From JBDTRY01 sp039931435 (GTDB taxonomy: Bacteria > Acidobacteriota > Thermoanaerobaculia > Gp7-AA8), in the NCBI GenBank assembly GCA_039931435.1, contig JBDTRY010000010.1:1-39784 (forward strand): 39,784 nucleotides of DNA, written 5' to 3'. Position 1 is the first letter of the stretch. Each line of letters begins with the position of its first letter. Below are positions 14,541-23,175 of this stretch, one piece after another. Below the pieces are notes generated by a model, which did not search any database, was not told the DNA's origin, and saw nothing but the letters and a program-made list of their open reading frames with translations. A program made the position numbers and the translations under genes.

Positions 14541-17500
14541 CTGAGTACAAGTTCACCGCGGGGACAAACCTTCGGAGTTTTCTTCTCATCGAGAAGCTCG
14601 ACAGCGACTATCTCGGTGAAATCTGGAAAGCGCAGCACTCACACACGCGGGCGTCGGTGCGGGTGAAGATTCTCCATCCCGTCCTTACGGCAGATCCGCA
14701 AATCAGGAAGCAGTTTCTGGACGAGGCTCTCGTTGCATGCCAACTCGACCATCTGCTCGTCAGTCCTGTCGTCGAAGCCATCGAGATTGACGGCCTCGTC
14801 GTAATTGCTTCGGAGCCGTTCGAGGGCCAGCCGTTGCAGGACCTCATCAATGGTCATCCGCTTGCGGACGCCCTGATGGTGCGGCTGGCTGAAGGGATGT
14901 CCGAAGCTCTTGCCTCTGCTCACGACCAGGGGGTCGTCCACGGGAATCTGCGAGTGAATGACGTCGTCATCGGAGAAGATTCCGCACTCAGACTCTCCGG
15001 GTTCGGAACCGGCCGGCGGAGTGATCTGTCGGCGGAGGCCCGCAACTTTCTTCAGGAACCGCGCCACGCGTTGTATCTGGCTCCCGAAAAGCTGTTTGGA
15101 GAGCCCATCGATCACCGCACTGACATCTTCGCCGTCGGCGTTCTGCTGTATCAGATGGCCACTGGAGTTGTACCGTTCAGTGGCGCCAGCGCCGATGAAG
15201 TCTGCGAGAACGTCGTCTCGCAGTCTCCGCCCAATCCCCGTCTTCACAATCCGAAGCTGGACGTGACGCGAATCCGGATCATCGGAAAGTGTCTGCAGAA
15301 GGACCCGGCAAAGAGATACCAATCGCTGCGTGTTCTCATTCAGGACCTCGCCGCACTGAACCAGAAGCGGCCGGAGCTGATGACTTTTTCCGGGCTGGCC
15401 AGTTTCAGCGAAGACATTCCGTTGCCGCCACCGATGCCAGTACCAATGCCCGATGCGGCCGCATCCGCAACACCTTCAACTCCGGCGCGGCCTTCGCCAG
15501 CGCTCGAGTCGACCCTGATCGGTGACGACACGGCGCTGGCGCCGGCGGGTGTCATTCTCTTCGCCTCTCTCCCGGAGCCCACGCAGGGCGACGGGAAGCT
15601 TTCCGGGGTCATGCAGCAGATTCTTGGTGAAGCTGCGTACATGTTCGACGGAAGAATCGTCGATCCCTTTGGAACGAAACTCGTGGCACAGTTCTCCGAC
15701 CCGCTCCGCGCCATCAACGCTGCGCGGAAGGGCCGCGACGAGCTTCAGGCGTACAACCGGCGGCAGCGGGATGTCGCTTTGCAGGTTCCGGCGCGTATGG
15801 TGCTCCACGGTGGTGAAGTGTCGCTCGTCCGGGGAGCGGCGACCGGGGCAGCCGTGTCCGTTGCTGAGACGGCATCCCAGCGGATTCAACCACTGACGAT
15901 CGTGGCCTCACCGGCTGTTCTCGATCAGGCCAGGTTGCTGCCGTCCGGCGATCCTCTGACATCAGTGGAAGGAGTTCCTTTCTACGCCCTTCCGGCGCAT
16001 CCGGTCATTCCGCTCGAAAGCCCGTCAGTTCCCTCTGATCCGTCCGTTGCACAGCAACAGACTCCTGCGGAGAAGAAAACGAAGCTGGCGGTAATCGCTG
16101 CCGTAGCGGGGGCCATTCTTCTCATGCTGGCCTCGATCGCCTGGTACGTGTCCCGGCTTGACCGCCATCTCGATGTAGAGGAAGCGAGAAGCCGCGCCGC
16201 GGAGCCCCCGAAGCCACCGCCGGTGGCTGCCTCTGCCGTGCGTGAAGTTACTATCGAGGCGTTTTCGTTCGACGCCGGAAACCCCTCTCTTCAGGCTTCG
16301 GCGGATCATATCCGCTTCGGATCGATTGGACTGCTGGCGATCGCCCGGCCACTTCTCGTACACGGCTCGGCAGCCGGACAAAGAGCAGAACGATTCAGCG
16401 CGCGTCTCATCGCACCGGCGAACGCTGCGGCGATGGCCACGTCAACGCTGCAGGCACCTTCCCCTGGCGCCGCGCCTGCTACTGTGGTGAGCACCAGTCA
16501 GCCGGCCCACGTGGTTCCAGGTGCGGGTGTGACGCAACTGGTTCCCATTCGATATGTCAACGGCCAGCCGGTCGAGGGTCCGCCCTTCGCGTTTGCGACT
16601 TCCGAAGACGCGGCGGCGAACTTCACTCGCTGGATCCGGCAGCAGCTTGGTCTGGAGACGCCGCCCGCTCCCGTCACAAGTGCGACCGTTTTCGACGAAT
16701 TTGCGGAGGCGATCCGCGTGCGGGAATCGGGAACTGATCCGACACCCGCGCTCGGACCTATCCGCCAGGCCGTCAAGAGCGATCCGGACTATCTTCCCGC
16801 CCAGTTGGCCGCGGTTGATCTGTTGGCGGGCGCCGGCGATCGGAAGGCGGCCATCGATTCGGCAACAAGGGTAGTTGCTCTGGACCCCGGTAATATCGAT
16901 GTGCGTCGGAAGCTGGCGGGCTGGAAGGCGCAGAGTGGCACTCCGGCTGAGGCGCTGAGTTTGTTCGCTTCGGTGCTGGCGGCCCGTCCGGATGACATTG
17001 AAGCCCTGCAGGCGGTTGCTCTCTATGCGCTGGCGGTTGACGACGAGGCCCGCTTCACGAAAGCTCTGGCACGCCTGCAACCGCTGCTTCGTGAGGCGCC
17101 CCGGTTTCACGCCCCCGATCTTCTCCTCGCCACCGGACAGATCGACAAGTCGGCCACACCTCTTTTCGAGATCGAGAATGACCAGAAGGAAAATGGGGCC
17201 CTCGCTCTGAAAATCGGGAGAGTGGCCGTTCTACGCCGGATGATGACCATCGCCGAGCTGGAGCAGAAAAAACTGGACAGGCTCGATCCCGGCTACGGAA
17301 AGCCTCTGCTCGCAGCCTACATCGCGGCGCAGAACGGTGATCGCACCGAGGCGGAAGCACAATTGAAGAAAGCCCAGGCCGGTGCTTCGTGGAAGAACGT
17401 GCCCTACACCTACAGCGCCGAGGTCTACGCACTGCTCGATAGTCAGAAAGGTGTCATCGACTCGTTGCAGGCTGCCGTGGCGCATGGCGAGCCGAGCGGC

Positions 17501-17626
17501 AGCTACATCCTGCACAATCCCCTTTTCCGCTACCTGGCGAACGACTCCCGATATCGAAAGATACAGGCGGAGATTCTCAGGCAGCAGGACGAGATCCGGG
17601 CGCAGCTGGCCCGGATCTCGATGTAA
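14537..17626 (+). CDS. Membrane protein with pseudokinase, cyclase-like and TPR-like domains
   Basis: Residues 14-275 have a Ser/Thr kinase fold. K44 (VRVK), E63, APE at 182-184, D195 and R260 are kept. The catalytic loop HRDLKxxN is HGNLRVND (Asp to Asn at 137), DFG is GFG (155-157) and the glycine loop is lost, so phosphotransfer is unlikely. After a Pro-rich linker, residues about 335-490 resemble a class III nucleotide cyclase domain (GVILFASLPE, LHGGEVSLVRGAATG), but both metal Asp positions are missing. A membrane helix spans about 517-538. The remaining 490 residues begin in the periplasm with low-complexity sequence and end in TPR-like helical repeats (about 730-920). The protein may be a signalling scaffold. 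No partner is encoded beside it. Confidence 0.85.
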   Translation: MTEYKFTAGTNLRSFLLIEKLDSDYLGEIWKAQHSHTRASVRVKILHPVLTADPQIRKQFLDEALVACQLDHLLVSPVVEAIEIDGLVVIASEPFEGQPLQDLINGHPLADALMVRLAEGMSEALASAHDQGVVHGNLRVNDVVIGEDSALRLSGFGTGRRSDLSAEARNFLQEPRHALYLAPEKLFGEPIDHRTDIFAVGVLLYQMATGVVPFSGASADEVCENVVSQSPPNPRLHNPKLDVTRIRIIGKCLQKDPAKRYQSLRVLIQDLAALNQKRPELMTFSGLASFSEDIPLPPPMPVPMPDAAASATPSTPARPSPALESTLIGDDTALAPAGVILFASLPEPTQGDGKLSGVMQQILGEAAYMFDGRIVDPFGTKLVAQFSDPLRAINAARKGRDELQAYNRRQRDVALQVPARMVLHGGEVSLVRGAATGAAVSVAETASQRIQPLTIVASPAVLDQARLLPSGDPLTSVEGVPFYALPAHPVIPLESPSVPSDPSVAQQQTPAEKKTKLAVIAAVAGAILLMLASIAWYVSRLDRHLDVEEARSRAAEPPKPPPVAASAVREVTIEAFSFDAGNPSLQASADHIRFGSIGLLAIARPLLVHGSAAGQRAERFSARLIAPANAAAMATSTLQAPSPGAAPATVVSTSQPAHVVPGAGVTQLVPIRYVNGQPVEGPPFAFATSEDAAANFTRWIRQQLGLETPPAPVTSATVFDEFAEAIRVRESGTDPTPALGPIRQAVKSDPDYLPAQLAAVDLLAGAGDRKAAIDSATRVVALDPGNIDVRRKLAGWKAQSGTPAEALSLFASVLAARPDDIEALQAVALYALAVDDEARFTKALARLQPLLREAPRFHAPDLLLATGQIDKSATPLFEIENDQKENGALALKIGRVAVLRRMMTIAELEQKKLDRLDPGYGKPLLAAYIAAQNGDRTEAEAQLKKAQAGASWKNVPYTYSAEVYALLDSQKGVIDSLQAAVAHGEPSGSYILHNPLFRYLANDSRYRKIQAEILRQQDEIRAQLARISM

Positions 17627-17649
17627 TTCTTAGTCAGGGGCCAGCTGCG
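17601..17649. terminator. Inverted repeat bridging two convergent gene ends
   Basis: CGCAGCTGGCCC at 17601-17612 is perfectly matched by GGGCCAGCTGCG at 17638-17649. The arms lie inside the last codons of the two convergent genes, both spelling Gln-Leu-Ala. There is no T-run, so it would be an unusual bidirectional terminator or a transcript-end stabiliser. Confidence 0.45.
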
Positions 17650-19726
17650 AAAGCGCCTGCGCCGTCGCTTCCAATAGTGCTTCCGGGCCGACGGGCGTAC
17701 CGGTGGCGCCCTTCATCCAGAGATCGGGCGCGATGTTTCCCTGCCGCGCCATCCGCTCGAATTCAGTGCCGATGGCGCCCGCTTTGTCCATCTGACGCTC
17801 GATTTGAAAGGCGATCATGTGGCCGATGGGGTAGTCGGGAAGGTAGAGCAGCTCGTCGAACATGTGCGAGTAGATTCCAAGAAGCGTCACATCCCGCCGG
17901 CCGAAGACTGGCGCGTAGTAGCGGTTCCAGATGCTCTTGGAAATGTCTACCGTAGCGTTTTTCAAGTCCTGTGGAGTGGCCGAAGGGTGCTCGTACATCC
18001 AGTGCCACACCCGTATGTCCACGAGCGCAACTCCGATGATCTCGTAGGTGCCCCAGAAATCGTTCAGGGTCTTCATGGACTCGCTGCTGGCGTCAGGGCG
18101 GGAAAGGCCGAGCAATTCCAGATCACGGTTCTGAAAAACGAAGGCCAGCGCTTCCGTGAAGGCATTGTTGGGGACTCCGGCAAGCAGCGTGTGATCGATG
18201 TCGTTCAGAGAGAACGTCTGCTCGACGTTGTGACCCATCTCGTGAACGGCGATGTTGTACCCCTTGTAGTTCATCCCGCCCGCTTCGACCCGCGTGCGGA
18301 GGTGAGATTTATCTCCACGGCGGGCTGCACCCATGGCGTGACCGGATCCCCGAGCGGGATCGACGACGATGTTCGCTGCCACATAGCGGGCACGCTCCTG
18401 CGAAAATCCCAGCTGCTGTAGAAGGTTCGGGATGTCAGCGGCGTAGGCTTCTGCGTTCGGATACTTCTTCGAAACGATGGCATCGAGCTCCGCCTCGGTG
18501 TACTTTCCGCGTGGGCGGAAGCCGTTGTACCAGATATCGAACGGTTCGAGCTTCCGGCCCAGCCTCGACTGAATCAGACTGGCTACGCGCGGGACGAGCG
18601 GTGAAGTCAGCACTTGCTCGAACATTGCCACCACGCGCTGTTCCGGAATCTCCCGATTCTCAAAGCTGCGAGCGATGAGCGTTGGTGCCTCAGGCGAATA
18701 CGGATCAACCTTCCGCTGGGCGTTGAAGTTGCGCAGCAGGACTGCGTAGCGTGTGTCGGGCTCAGGGGCATTGCTGGTCTTAAAATCCGCGGGTTGCACG
18801 GTACCGTCGTCGGCCTTTGCCGCAGGTCGAACCTGGCCACTATCAGGGTTCCAGTCGACCCGGGGATTGTCGATGACCTGGGCCGGAATCTGCTGGGTGA
18901 CGATCTGGTCCATCACCCGGGCGATCAGTCGCTGCTTTGCCAAGCCTTTCGGATCACTGTAATCGGCCTTGAGTTCGTCGCGCAGGTTCCAGTGCGAGAG
19001 CAAGCGGAGCCCGGGTGGAAAGATCCTCCGTCCTTGAGCATCGACGAGGTGGTACATCCAGATGTTGTATCCGGCAATGTAGAGTTGCGCTTCCGCCCGG
19101 GCCTTCGACGCTTCGAGATTCACTTCGGCTGGAATCCGCCGCGAGAAGCGGGAGGCCAGGCGGGCCTCGGCCCATTGCCGCCGGGACCAGTGTGCCCCCT
19201 CGCCCAGGCGCTGCTCCATAGTGGTAAGGGGAAAGTTGAGGAGCACGGCGAAGGCCAGCCTGTTGCCAAAAAAATCGTCGTTGAGATGGGACGATGGATC
19301 GTAGCCGGCCATGATCTCGTCGATGGGCTGAATGGGGCCAAGGTCGAGGTCGGACTGGCGGTTGAGCTCACGCGAAATCTCCAGCATGTGACCGTCGATC
19401 TGCTCCATGGCAGACTCCAGCCTGGCAAAGAGAGCGTCGAGCGATTTCTGGTCTGGCTCGAAGTTCGTGCGAACGAAATCTTCAAAATCTGCTGCGCTGC
19501 CGTCGTCAGCCCTCCAGAATGCGGTCACCTGTTGCAGGCCCCGGTGCAGACGGGGATTCACGGCTTGGCCGTATTTCGCGGAAAGCTCCTGCTCGATCGC
19601 AATCGCTCTGTCCAGGATTTGCGCGGAGGATCCGCTGTTTAACGATGGGGTATCCGAAGCAGAAGCAATAGCGGCAACGCCCAGCAACGCCGAGGCCGTG
19701 ACAATCAATCGCAGTGAAGAGACCAT
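17630..19726 (-). CDS. Secreted M3-like zinc metallopeptidase (HExxH)
   Basis: A 698-residue protein with a signal peptide (MVSSLRLIVTASALLGVAAIAS, cut near 23). The zinc site is H495-EMG-H499, and the third ligand is Glu525 in GVPNNAFTEALAF. This spacing matches the gluzincin M3-like oligopeptidases. It should cleave peptides in the periplasm or outside the cell. The long helical N-terminal part has no known motif, and the C-terminal region is also helical. The ATG at 19726 has GGAGG ahead at good spacing. It runs convergent with the pseudokinase gene and divergent from the pterin synthase gene. The natural substrate is unknown. Confidence 0.8.
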   Translation of the reverse strand: MVSSLRLIVTASALLGVAAIASASDTPSLNSGSSAQILDRAIAIEQELSAKYGQAVNPRLHRGLQQVTAFWRADDGSAADFEDFVRTNFEPDQKSLDALFARLESAMEQIDGHMLEISRELNRQSDLDLGPIQPIDEIMAGYDPSSHLNDDFFGNRLAFAVLLNFPLTTMEQRLGEGAHWSRRQWAEARLASRFSRRIPAEVNLEASKARAEAQLYIAGYNIWMYHLVDAQGRRIFPPGLRLLSHWNLRDELKADYSDPKGLAKQRLIARVMDQIVTQQIPAQVIDNPRVDWNPDSGQVRPAAKADDGTVQPADFKTSNAPEPDTRYAVLLRNFNAQRKVDPYSPEAPTLIARSFENREIPEQRVVAMFEQVLTSPLVPRVASLIQSRLGRKLEPFDIWYNGFRPRGKYTEAELDAIVSKKYPNAEAYAADIPNLLQQLGFSQERARYVAANIVVDPARGSGHAMGAARRGDKSHLRTRVEAGGMNYKGYNIAVHEMGHNVEQTFSLNDIDHTLLAGVPNNAFTEALAFVFQNRDLELLGLSRPDASSESMKTLNDFWGTYEIIGVALVDIRVWHWMYEHPSATPQDLKNATVDISKSIWNRYYAPVFGRRDVTLLGIYSHMFDELLYLPDYPIGHMIAFQIERQMDKAGAIGTEFERMARQGNIAPDLWMKGATGTPVGPEALLEATAQALSQLAPD

Positions 19727-19825
19727 GAGTACCTCCGGAATGTTCGGTCTGCTGACTCTACACTTTCCAGCCCCGTTTCCCTGCCGGCTTGGCAGCCGGG
19801 CTATCCTCTATCGTAAACTCAGCGG

Positions 19826-20230
19826 ATGATCGTCACGGCCCGACTCGATTTTTCAGCTGCCCATCGTCTCCACAACCCTGACCGGGACGCAGAGTGGAAC
19901 CGGCGTGTCTATGACAAGTGTGACAACCCCGGCGGGCATGGCCACAACTACGGCATCGAGGTCAGTGTACGGGGTTCGATCGATCCGGAAACTGGAATGG
20001 TCATCGATCTGAAAAAGCTGAAAGACATCGTGCGCCGGGAAGTCGTGGACAAAGTCGATCACAAGAACCTCAACGAGGATGTGGATTTTCTTCACGGCAT
20101 CGTGCCCACAGCGGAAAATCTCACTCGCGCATTCTGGGCGTGTCTGGTCGGGGCCATCGACGAGGGAGAGCTTTACCAGATCGTCCTGCAGGAGACGGAG
20201 CGGAACAGCGTGACATACCGCGGAGATTGA
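19826..20230 (+). CDS. 6-pyruvoyl-tetrahydropterin synthase / QueD-family enzyme
   Basis: A 134-residue T-fold enzyme that acts on dihydroneopterin triphosphate. Zinc ligands are His13 (FSAAHRL), His38 and His40 (GGHGHNY). The catalytic Cys32 stands five residues before HGH (C-x5-HGH), as in animal pyruvoyl-tetrahydropterin synthase. E. coli QueD has C-x3-HGH. The Asp-His pair is D78-H79 in VDHKNL, PTAEN at 94-98, and Glu123 in LQETERN binds the pterin. The product may therefore be 6-pyruvoyl-tetrahydropterin rather than the carboxy-pterin for queuosine. No other pterin or queuosine gene is nearby. Confidence 0.9.
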   Translation: MIVTARLDFSAAHRLHNPDRDAEWNRRVYDKCDNPGGHGHNYGIEVSVRGSIDPETGMVIDLKKLKDIVRREVVDKVDHKNLNEDVDFLHGIVPTAENLTRAFWACLVGAIDEGELYQIVLQETERNSVTYRGD

Positions 20231-20264
20231 ATCGGGGTCTCGAGCGGCGACGACCTCTTACGAA

Positions 20265-21701
20265 TTACGCTTCCCTGCTCTTGGCGTTTCCTCGTCGGGC
20301 GAGGTTCCCCAGTCCGTCGTAGGCAGCGTACTTATAGGCGTCACCGAGGGTGGGATAGTTGAAGACGCTGTCGATGAAGCTGCTCAGCGTTCCGCCGAGC
20401 TGCATGACCATCATCCCGATGTGCAGCAGGTCGGAGGCGTTTTCTCCGACGATGTGCACTCCAAAGATCTGCCGCGATTCAGGGTCGAAGACGATCTTGA
20501 GCAGGCCGTCCGTTTCGCCGATGATCATCCCCCGGGGATTGTTGCGGAACCAGGCCCGGCCAACCTCATAGTCGATGCCCGCCTTCTGGCAGTCTTCCTC
20601 ACTCCTGCCGATTGTGGCCACTTCAGGAATGGTGTAGATCCCGAACGGAAGCAGCGTAGCCACGCTCTGTTTGTATTTCAGATCGAAGGCGTGAACCACG
20701 GCCACGCGGGCCTGTTCCATGGAAGTGGAAGCGAGAGCAGGGAACCCGATGACGTCGCCGGCGGCATAGATGGTCGTTACGTTGGTCTGATAGTGCTCGT
20801 TGACTGGAATGAGACCCCGTTTCCCGGTGACGACGCCCGCTGCGGCCAGGTCCAGATCGCCCGTATTGCTCTGCCGCCCCGCCGCGTAGAGAACTTTCTG
20901 GGCGTCGATTACTCGGCCGTCGGTCAGGGTGAGATTGACACTGTCCTCATCGGGCTCGATCGAGGCCACATCGGCGCCGAGGTGCAGCTCGATCTTTAGC
21001 CGCCGGGAAAGCTGGTCGAGCAGAATGTCGGAGATCTCGTCATCGATGTGTCCGAGGAGCTCCGTTCGTCCGTCGATCAGTGAAACCTTCACGCCCAGAG
21101 CGGCGAAAATCGACGCGTACTCGCAGCCGATGACGCCCGCACCAACGACAGCCAGCGATTGCGGGATGCAATCGATGGTGAGGATGGTGTCGCTGTCGTA
21201 AATTTTCTGATGATCGAATGGGATGCCCGCTGGCTGATGAGGAGAGGAGCCGGTGGCGATGAGGATGACGCGTCCGCGCAGAAGTTCGGTTCCTTTTGCG
21301 CTCTCGATGGAGATGGTATCGGCGGATTTGAACCGCGCCGCCCCGCGGTAGTAATCGATGCCGTGCCGTTGGATGTTGCTCTCGATCTGCGTGTGCTGAC
21401 GAGCGACGACGTCATCCTTCTGACGCATGAAGTCGAGCACCGACACATCGCGCCGCAGGGAGATTTCAACACCACCGATATTGCGCTGAATGAGACCGGC
21501 GAGATGCAGCGCCGTCTCCCGGAGAGTCTTGGAAGGAATGGTCCCCGTATTGACGCAGGCCCCACCGACGACGGGCTCCCTCTCGACGAGGGCCACCCGT
21601 TTGCCGAAGTAAGCAGCCTGCGCTGCTCCCTTCTCCCCTGCGGGACCGCTCCCGAGGACGATCAGGTCATAGTCTGCGGCGGTTCCGTTCGCTTCAGTCA
21701 T
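20265..21701 (-). CDS. sthA: Soluble NAD(P)+ transhydrogenase
   Basis: A flavoprotein of the disulfide oxidoreductase fold that moves hydride between NADPH and NAD+ in the cytosol. The FAD-binding start is YDLIVLGSGPAGEKGA, the active-site region is GGACVNTGTIPSK, and the second dinucleotide fold is VVGAGVIGCEYASIF. The redox Cys pair of lipoamide dehydrogenases is broken (C49 present, the second position is T54), as expected for SthA. The C-terminal dimer domain is complete. The start at 21701 has GGAGCTC ahead. The open frame to 21737 lies inside the previous gene. It is the last gene after apt, 13 bases downstream. Confidence 0.93.
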   Translation of the reverse strand: MTEANGTAADYDLIVLGSGPAGEKGAAQAAYFGKRVALVEREPVVGGACVNTGTIPSKTLRETALHLAGLIQRNIGGVEISLRRDVSVLDFMRQKDDVVARQHTQIESNIQRHGIDYYRGAARFKSADTISIESAKGTELLRGRVILIATGSSPHQPAGIPFDHQKIYDSDTILTIDCIPQSLAVVGAGVIGCEYASIFAALGVKVSLIDGRTELLGHIDDEISDILLDQLSRRLKIELHLGADVASIEPDEDSVNLTLTDGRVIDAQKVLYAAGRQSNTGDLDLAAAGVVTGKRGLIPVNEHYQTNVTTIYAAGDVIGFPALASTSMEQARVAVVHAFDLKYKQSVATLLPFGIYTIPEVATIGRSEEDCQKAGIDYEVGRAWFRNNPRGMIIGETDGLLKIVFDPESRQIFGVHIVGENASDLLHIGMMVMQLGGTLSSFIDSVFNYPTLGDAYKYAAYDGLGNLARRGNAKSREA

Positions 21702-21714
21702 GAGCTCCGTTCGG

Positions 21715-22245
21715 TCACGAATAATGAAGCAAAGCATGGACTGGCACCGGCTCCAGGCGCGAGCGTCCGTTCAGAAAGTCCAGCTCAATGACTACTGCCA
21801 GGCTGACGACCTCGGAGCCGAATCCTCTCACGAGAGTGATAGCGGCGGAGGCGGTTCCACCCGTTGCCAGAAGATCGTCAACCACCACGACACGGTCTGC
21901 TGGAGAGAGCGCGTCGTCGTGAATTTCGAGAGAATCACTCCCGTATTCGAGAACGTACTCATGCCGCCGGGTCGTCCATGGGAGCTTTCCTGGTTTCCGA
22001 ATGGGAATGAATGCACACTCCAGCTCCCGAGCCAGACAGGCGCCAAAGATAAATCCCCGCGACTCGATTGCAGCGATGGCGGTAATGCCTCTGTTCCGGA
22101 AGGGCTGGCCCAGCAGGGTCAGGGTCGTCTCGAATGCCTCCGGAGCTCGCAGCAGGGGGGTGATGTCCTTGAACACGATTCCAGGTTTCGGAAAATCGGG
22201 AACGTCCCGGATCAAACTCTCGAGTTCCCTGGTCCCCAACGTCAT
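21715..22245 (-). CDS. apt: Adenine phosphoribosyltransferase
   Basis: A purine salvage enzyme that joins adenine and PRPP to AMP in the cytosol. At 176 residues it has normal length. It has DVPDFPKPGIVFKDITPLL near the start, the flexible-loop region RKPGKLPW and the PRPP-binding signature VVVVDDLLATGGTA. The gene lies 2 bases after the acylphosphatase stop and 13 bases before sthA, so the three probably form one transcript. Nothing unusual is visible. Confidence 0.96.
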   Translation of the reverse strand: MTLGTRELESLIRDVPDFPKPGIVFKDITPLLRAPEAFETTLTLLGQPFRNRGITAIAAIESRGFIFGACLARELECAFIPIRKPGKLPWTTRRHEYVLEYGSDSLEIHDDALSPADRVVVVDDLLATGGTASAAITLVRGFGSEVVSLAVVIELDFLNGRSRLEPVPVHALLHYS

Positions 22246-22247
22246 CG

Positions 22248-22523
22248 TCAGATCTTTACGTCGAAATCTTCCAGAGTTCCAGTGAAGGAGCGGGATTCCT
22301 GGTCGATACGCGTAACCTCGGCGTAGCGCGGCCCCTCCTTGATCTCACGAATCCAGTCGTCGATGGCCTTGGAATCTCCCTCGACCTGTGCTTCGACACT
22401 TCCATCGCGGAGATTTTCAATCCGCCCCTTGAGCCCCAGTCGCCGGGCCACGCGTGTGGCAAAGAAACGGTAGCCCACTCCCTGCACTTTTCCGTGGATC
22501 TTCAGTATCCGCATTTCCTTCAT
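22248..22523 (-). CDS. acyP: Acylphosphatase
   Basis: A 91-residue enzyme that hydrolyses acyl phosphates. It has the family signature GKVQGVGYRFFATRVARRLG, with the catalytic Arg in YRFF, and GRIENLRDGSVEAQVEG, with the catalytic Asn in IENL. The ATG at 22523 gives the normal length. The frame is open further upstream, but the extra part crosses a terminator and is Arg/Pro-rich, so it is not real. It leads the acyP-apt-sthA group, just past the terminator of the upstream gene. Confidence 0.94.
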   Translation of the reverse strand: MKEMRILKIHGKVQGVGYRFFATRVARRLGLKGRIENLRDGSVEAQVEGDSKAIDDWIREIKEGPRYAEVTRIDQESRSFTGTLEDFDVKI

Positions 22524-22569
22524 TAATCTCGCGCCTCGCTTCTTAGCAGTCAAATCATATACAGAGTTG

Positions 22570-22621
22570 AAAAAAAGCGGCGACACTTTGTCCCTGACCT
22601 TCGGGGGATCAGTGTCGCCGC
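22570..22621 (-). terminator. Rho-independent terminator of the Pro/Ala-rich protein gene
   Basis: On the minus strand GCGGCGACACT (22621-22611) pairs perfectly with AGTGTCGCCGC (22587-22577). Seven T residues follow (22576-22570). The 5' arm starts at the stop codon of the upstream gene. It separates the surE/pcm group from acyP-apt-sthA. Confidence 0.92.
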
Positions 22622-23103
22622 GTCGGAGTCTTGCGCCGGACGGCGGGCGAATTAGTGGCTTTGGCTGGCGGTTTCTTCGCCGCAGGGGTTGGCGATGGGC
22701 TGGCTCCGGGTGTCGGCGCAGCCTCAGGAGATGGCGTGGCCGCTGGTGCGGCAATGGTGGTGATTACCGGCTGAGACATCTTTTTCAGCGTAGCCGCAGT
22801 CCGCTTACGGTCGCCGTTGATCTCGTCGATCTGCGATCGGATTCCGTCGCGGTCCTCATCCACCATCCGGAAGAGAATGGCCAGAGCCGTGGCCCCTGCG
22901 TCGGTGCGCGGGAACTGCTGAACGACTGCCAGCAGCTTCTCGCGCGCTTCTTCACGATGCCCGGATTTGATGTTTTCTCGAGCCTCCTTCAGGAGGGCGT
23001 CAGCGTGCAGATCATTGGGGATCGAAAGCAGGAGCCACGTAAACACGCCCCCCGCCAGGAGCAGGAGCAGAGCCGCAAGAATGAGCAGAGGACGCGAGCG
23101 CAT
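22609..23103 (-). CDS. Membrane-anchored protein with helical domain and Pro/Ala/Thr-rich tail
   Basis: A 164-residue protein with one N-terminal membrane helix (LLILAALLLLLAGGVFTWLLL). A short TPR-like helical segment (about 33-75, ALLKEARENIKSGHREEAREKLL) follows, then a low-complexity tail rich in Pro, Ala and Thr that ends in basic residues. The anchor is not followed by a clear cleavage site, so the rest likely faces the periplasm. The family is not recognised. It follows pcm after 72 bases that contain a strong small hairpin, and ends in a good terminator. Confidence 0.75.
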   Translation of the reverse strand: MRSRPLLILAALLLLLAGGVFTWLLLSIPNDLHADALLKEARENIKSGHREEAREKLLAVVQQFPRTDAGATALAILFRMVDEDRDGIRSQIDEINGDRKRTAATLKKMSQPVITTIAAPAATPSPEAAPTPGASPSPTPAAKKPPAKATNSPAVRRKTPTRRH

Positions 23104-23136
23104 ATCCTGAGCATGAGAAAAAACGATGCCACTTCT

Positions 23137-23153
23137 CCTCCGCGAAGCGGAGG
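23137..23153. repeat. Short perfect hairpin between pcm and the next gene
   Basis: CCTCCGC-GAA-GCGGAGG forms a 7-base perfect stem with a 3-base loop, 22 bases past the pcm stop. On the minus strand a TTTTTT follows only 14 or more bases later, so termination would be weak. Confidence 0.45.
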
Positions 23154-23175
23154 ATCGGCACCCGCCTGCCGGCAG

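Noticed and set aside
14537..15400. Active serine/threonine kinase
   Set aside because: The HRD and DFG aspartates and the glycine loop are missing, so activity is unlikely.
18614..19642. 342-residue plus-strand frame opposite the metallopeptidase
   Set aside because: No domain motif and unlike real proteins. The peptidase frame is complete with signal peptide and zinc site.
20265..21701. Dihydrolipoamide dehydrogenase
   Set aside because: The second redox Cys is replaced by Thr, and the sequence fits the SthA pattern.
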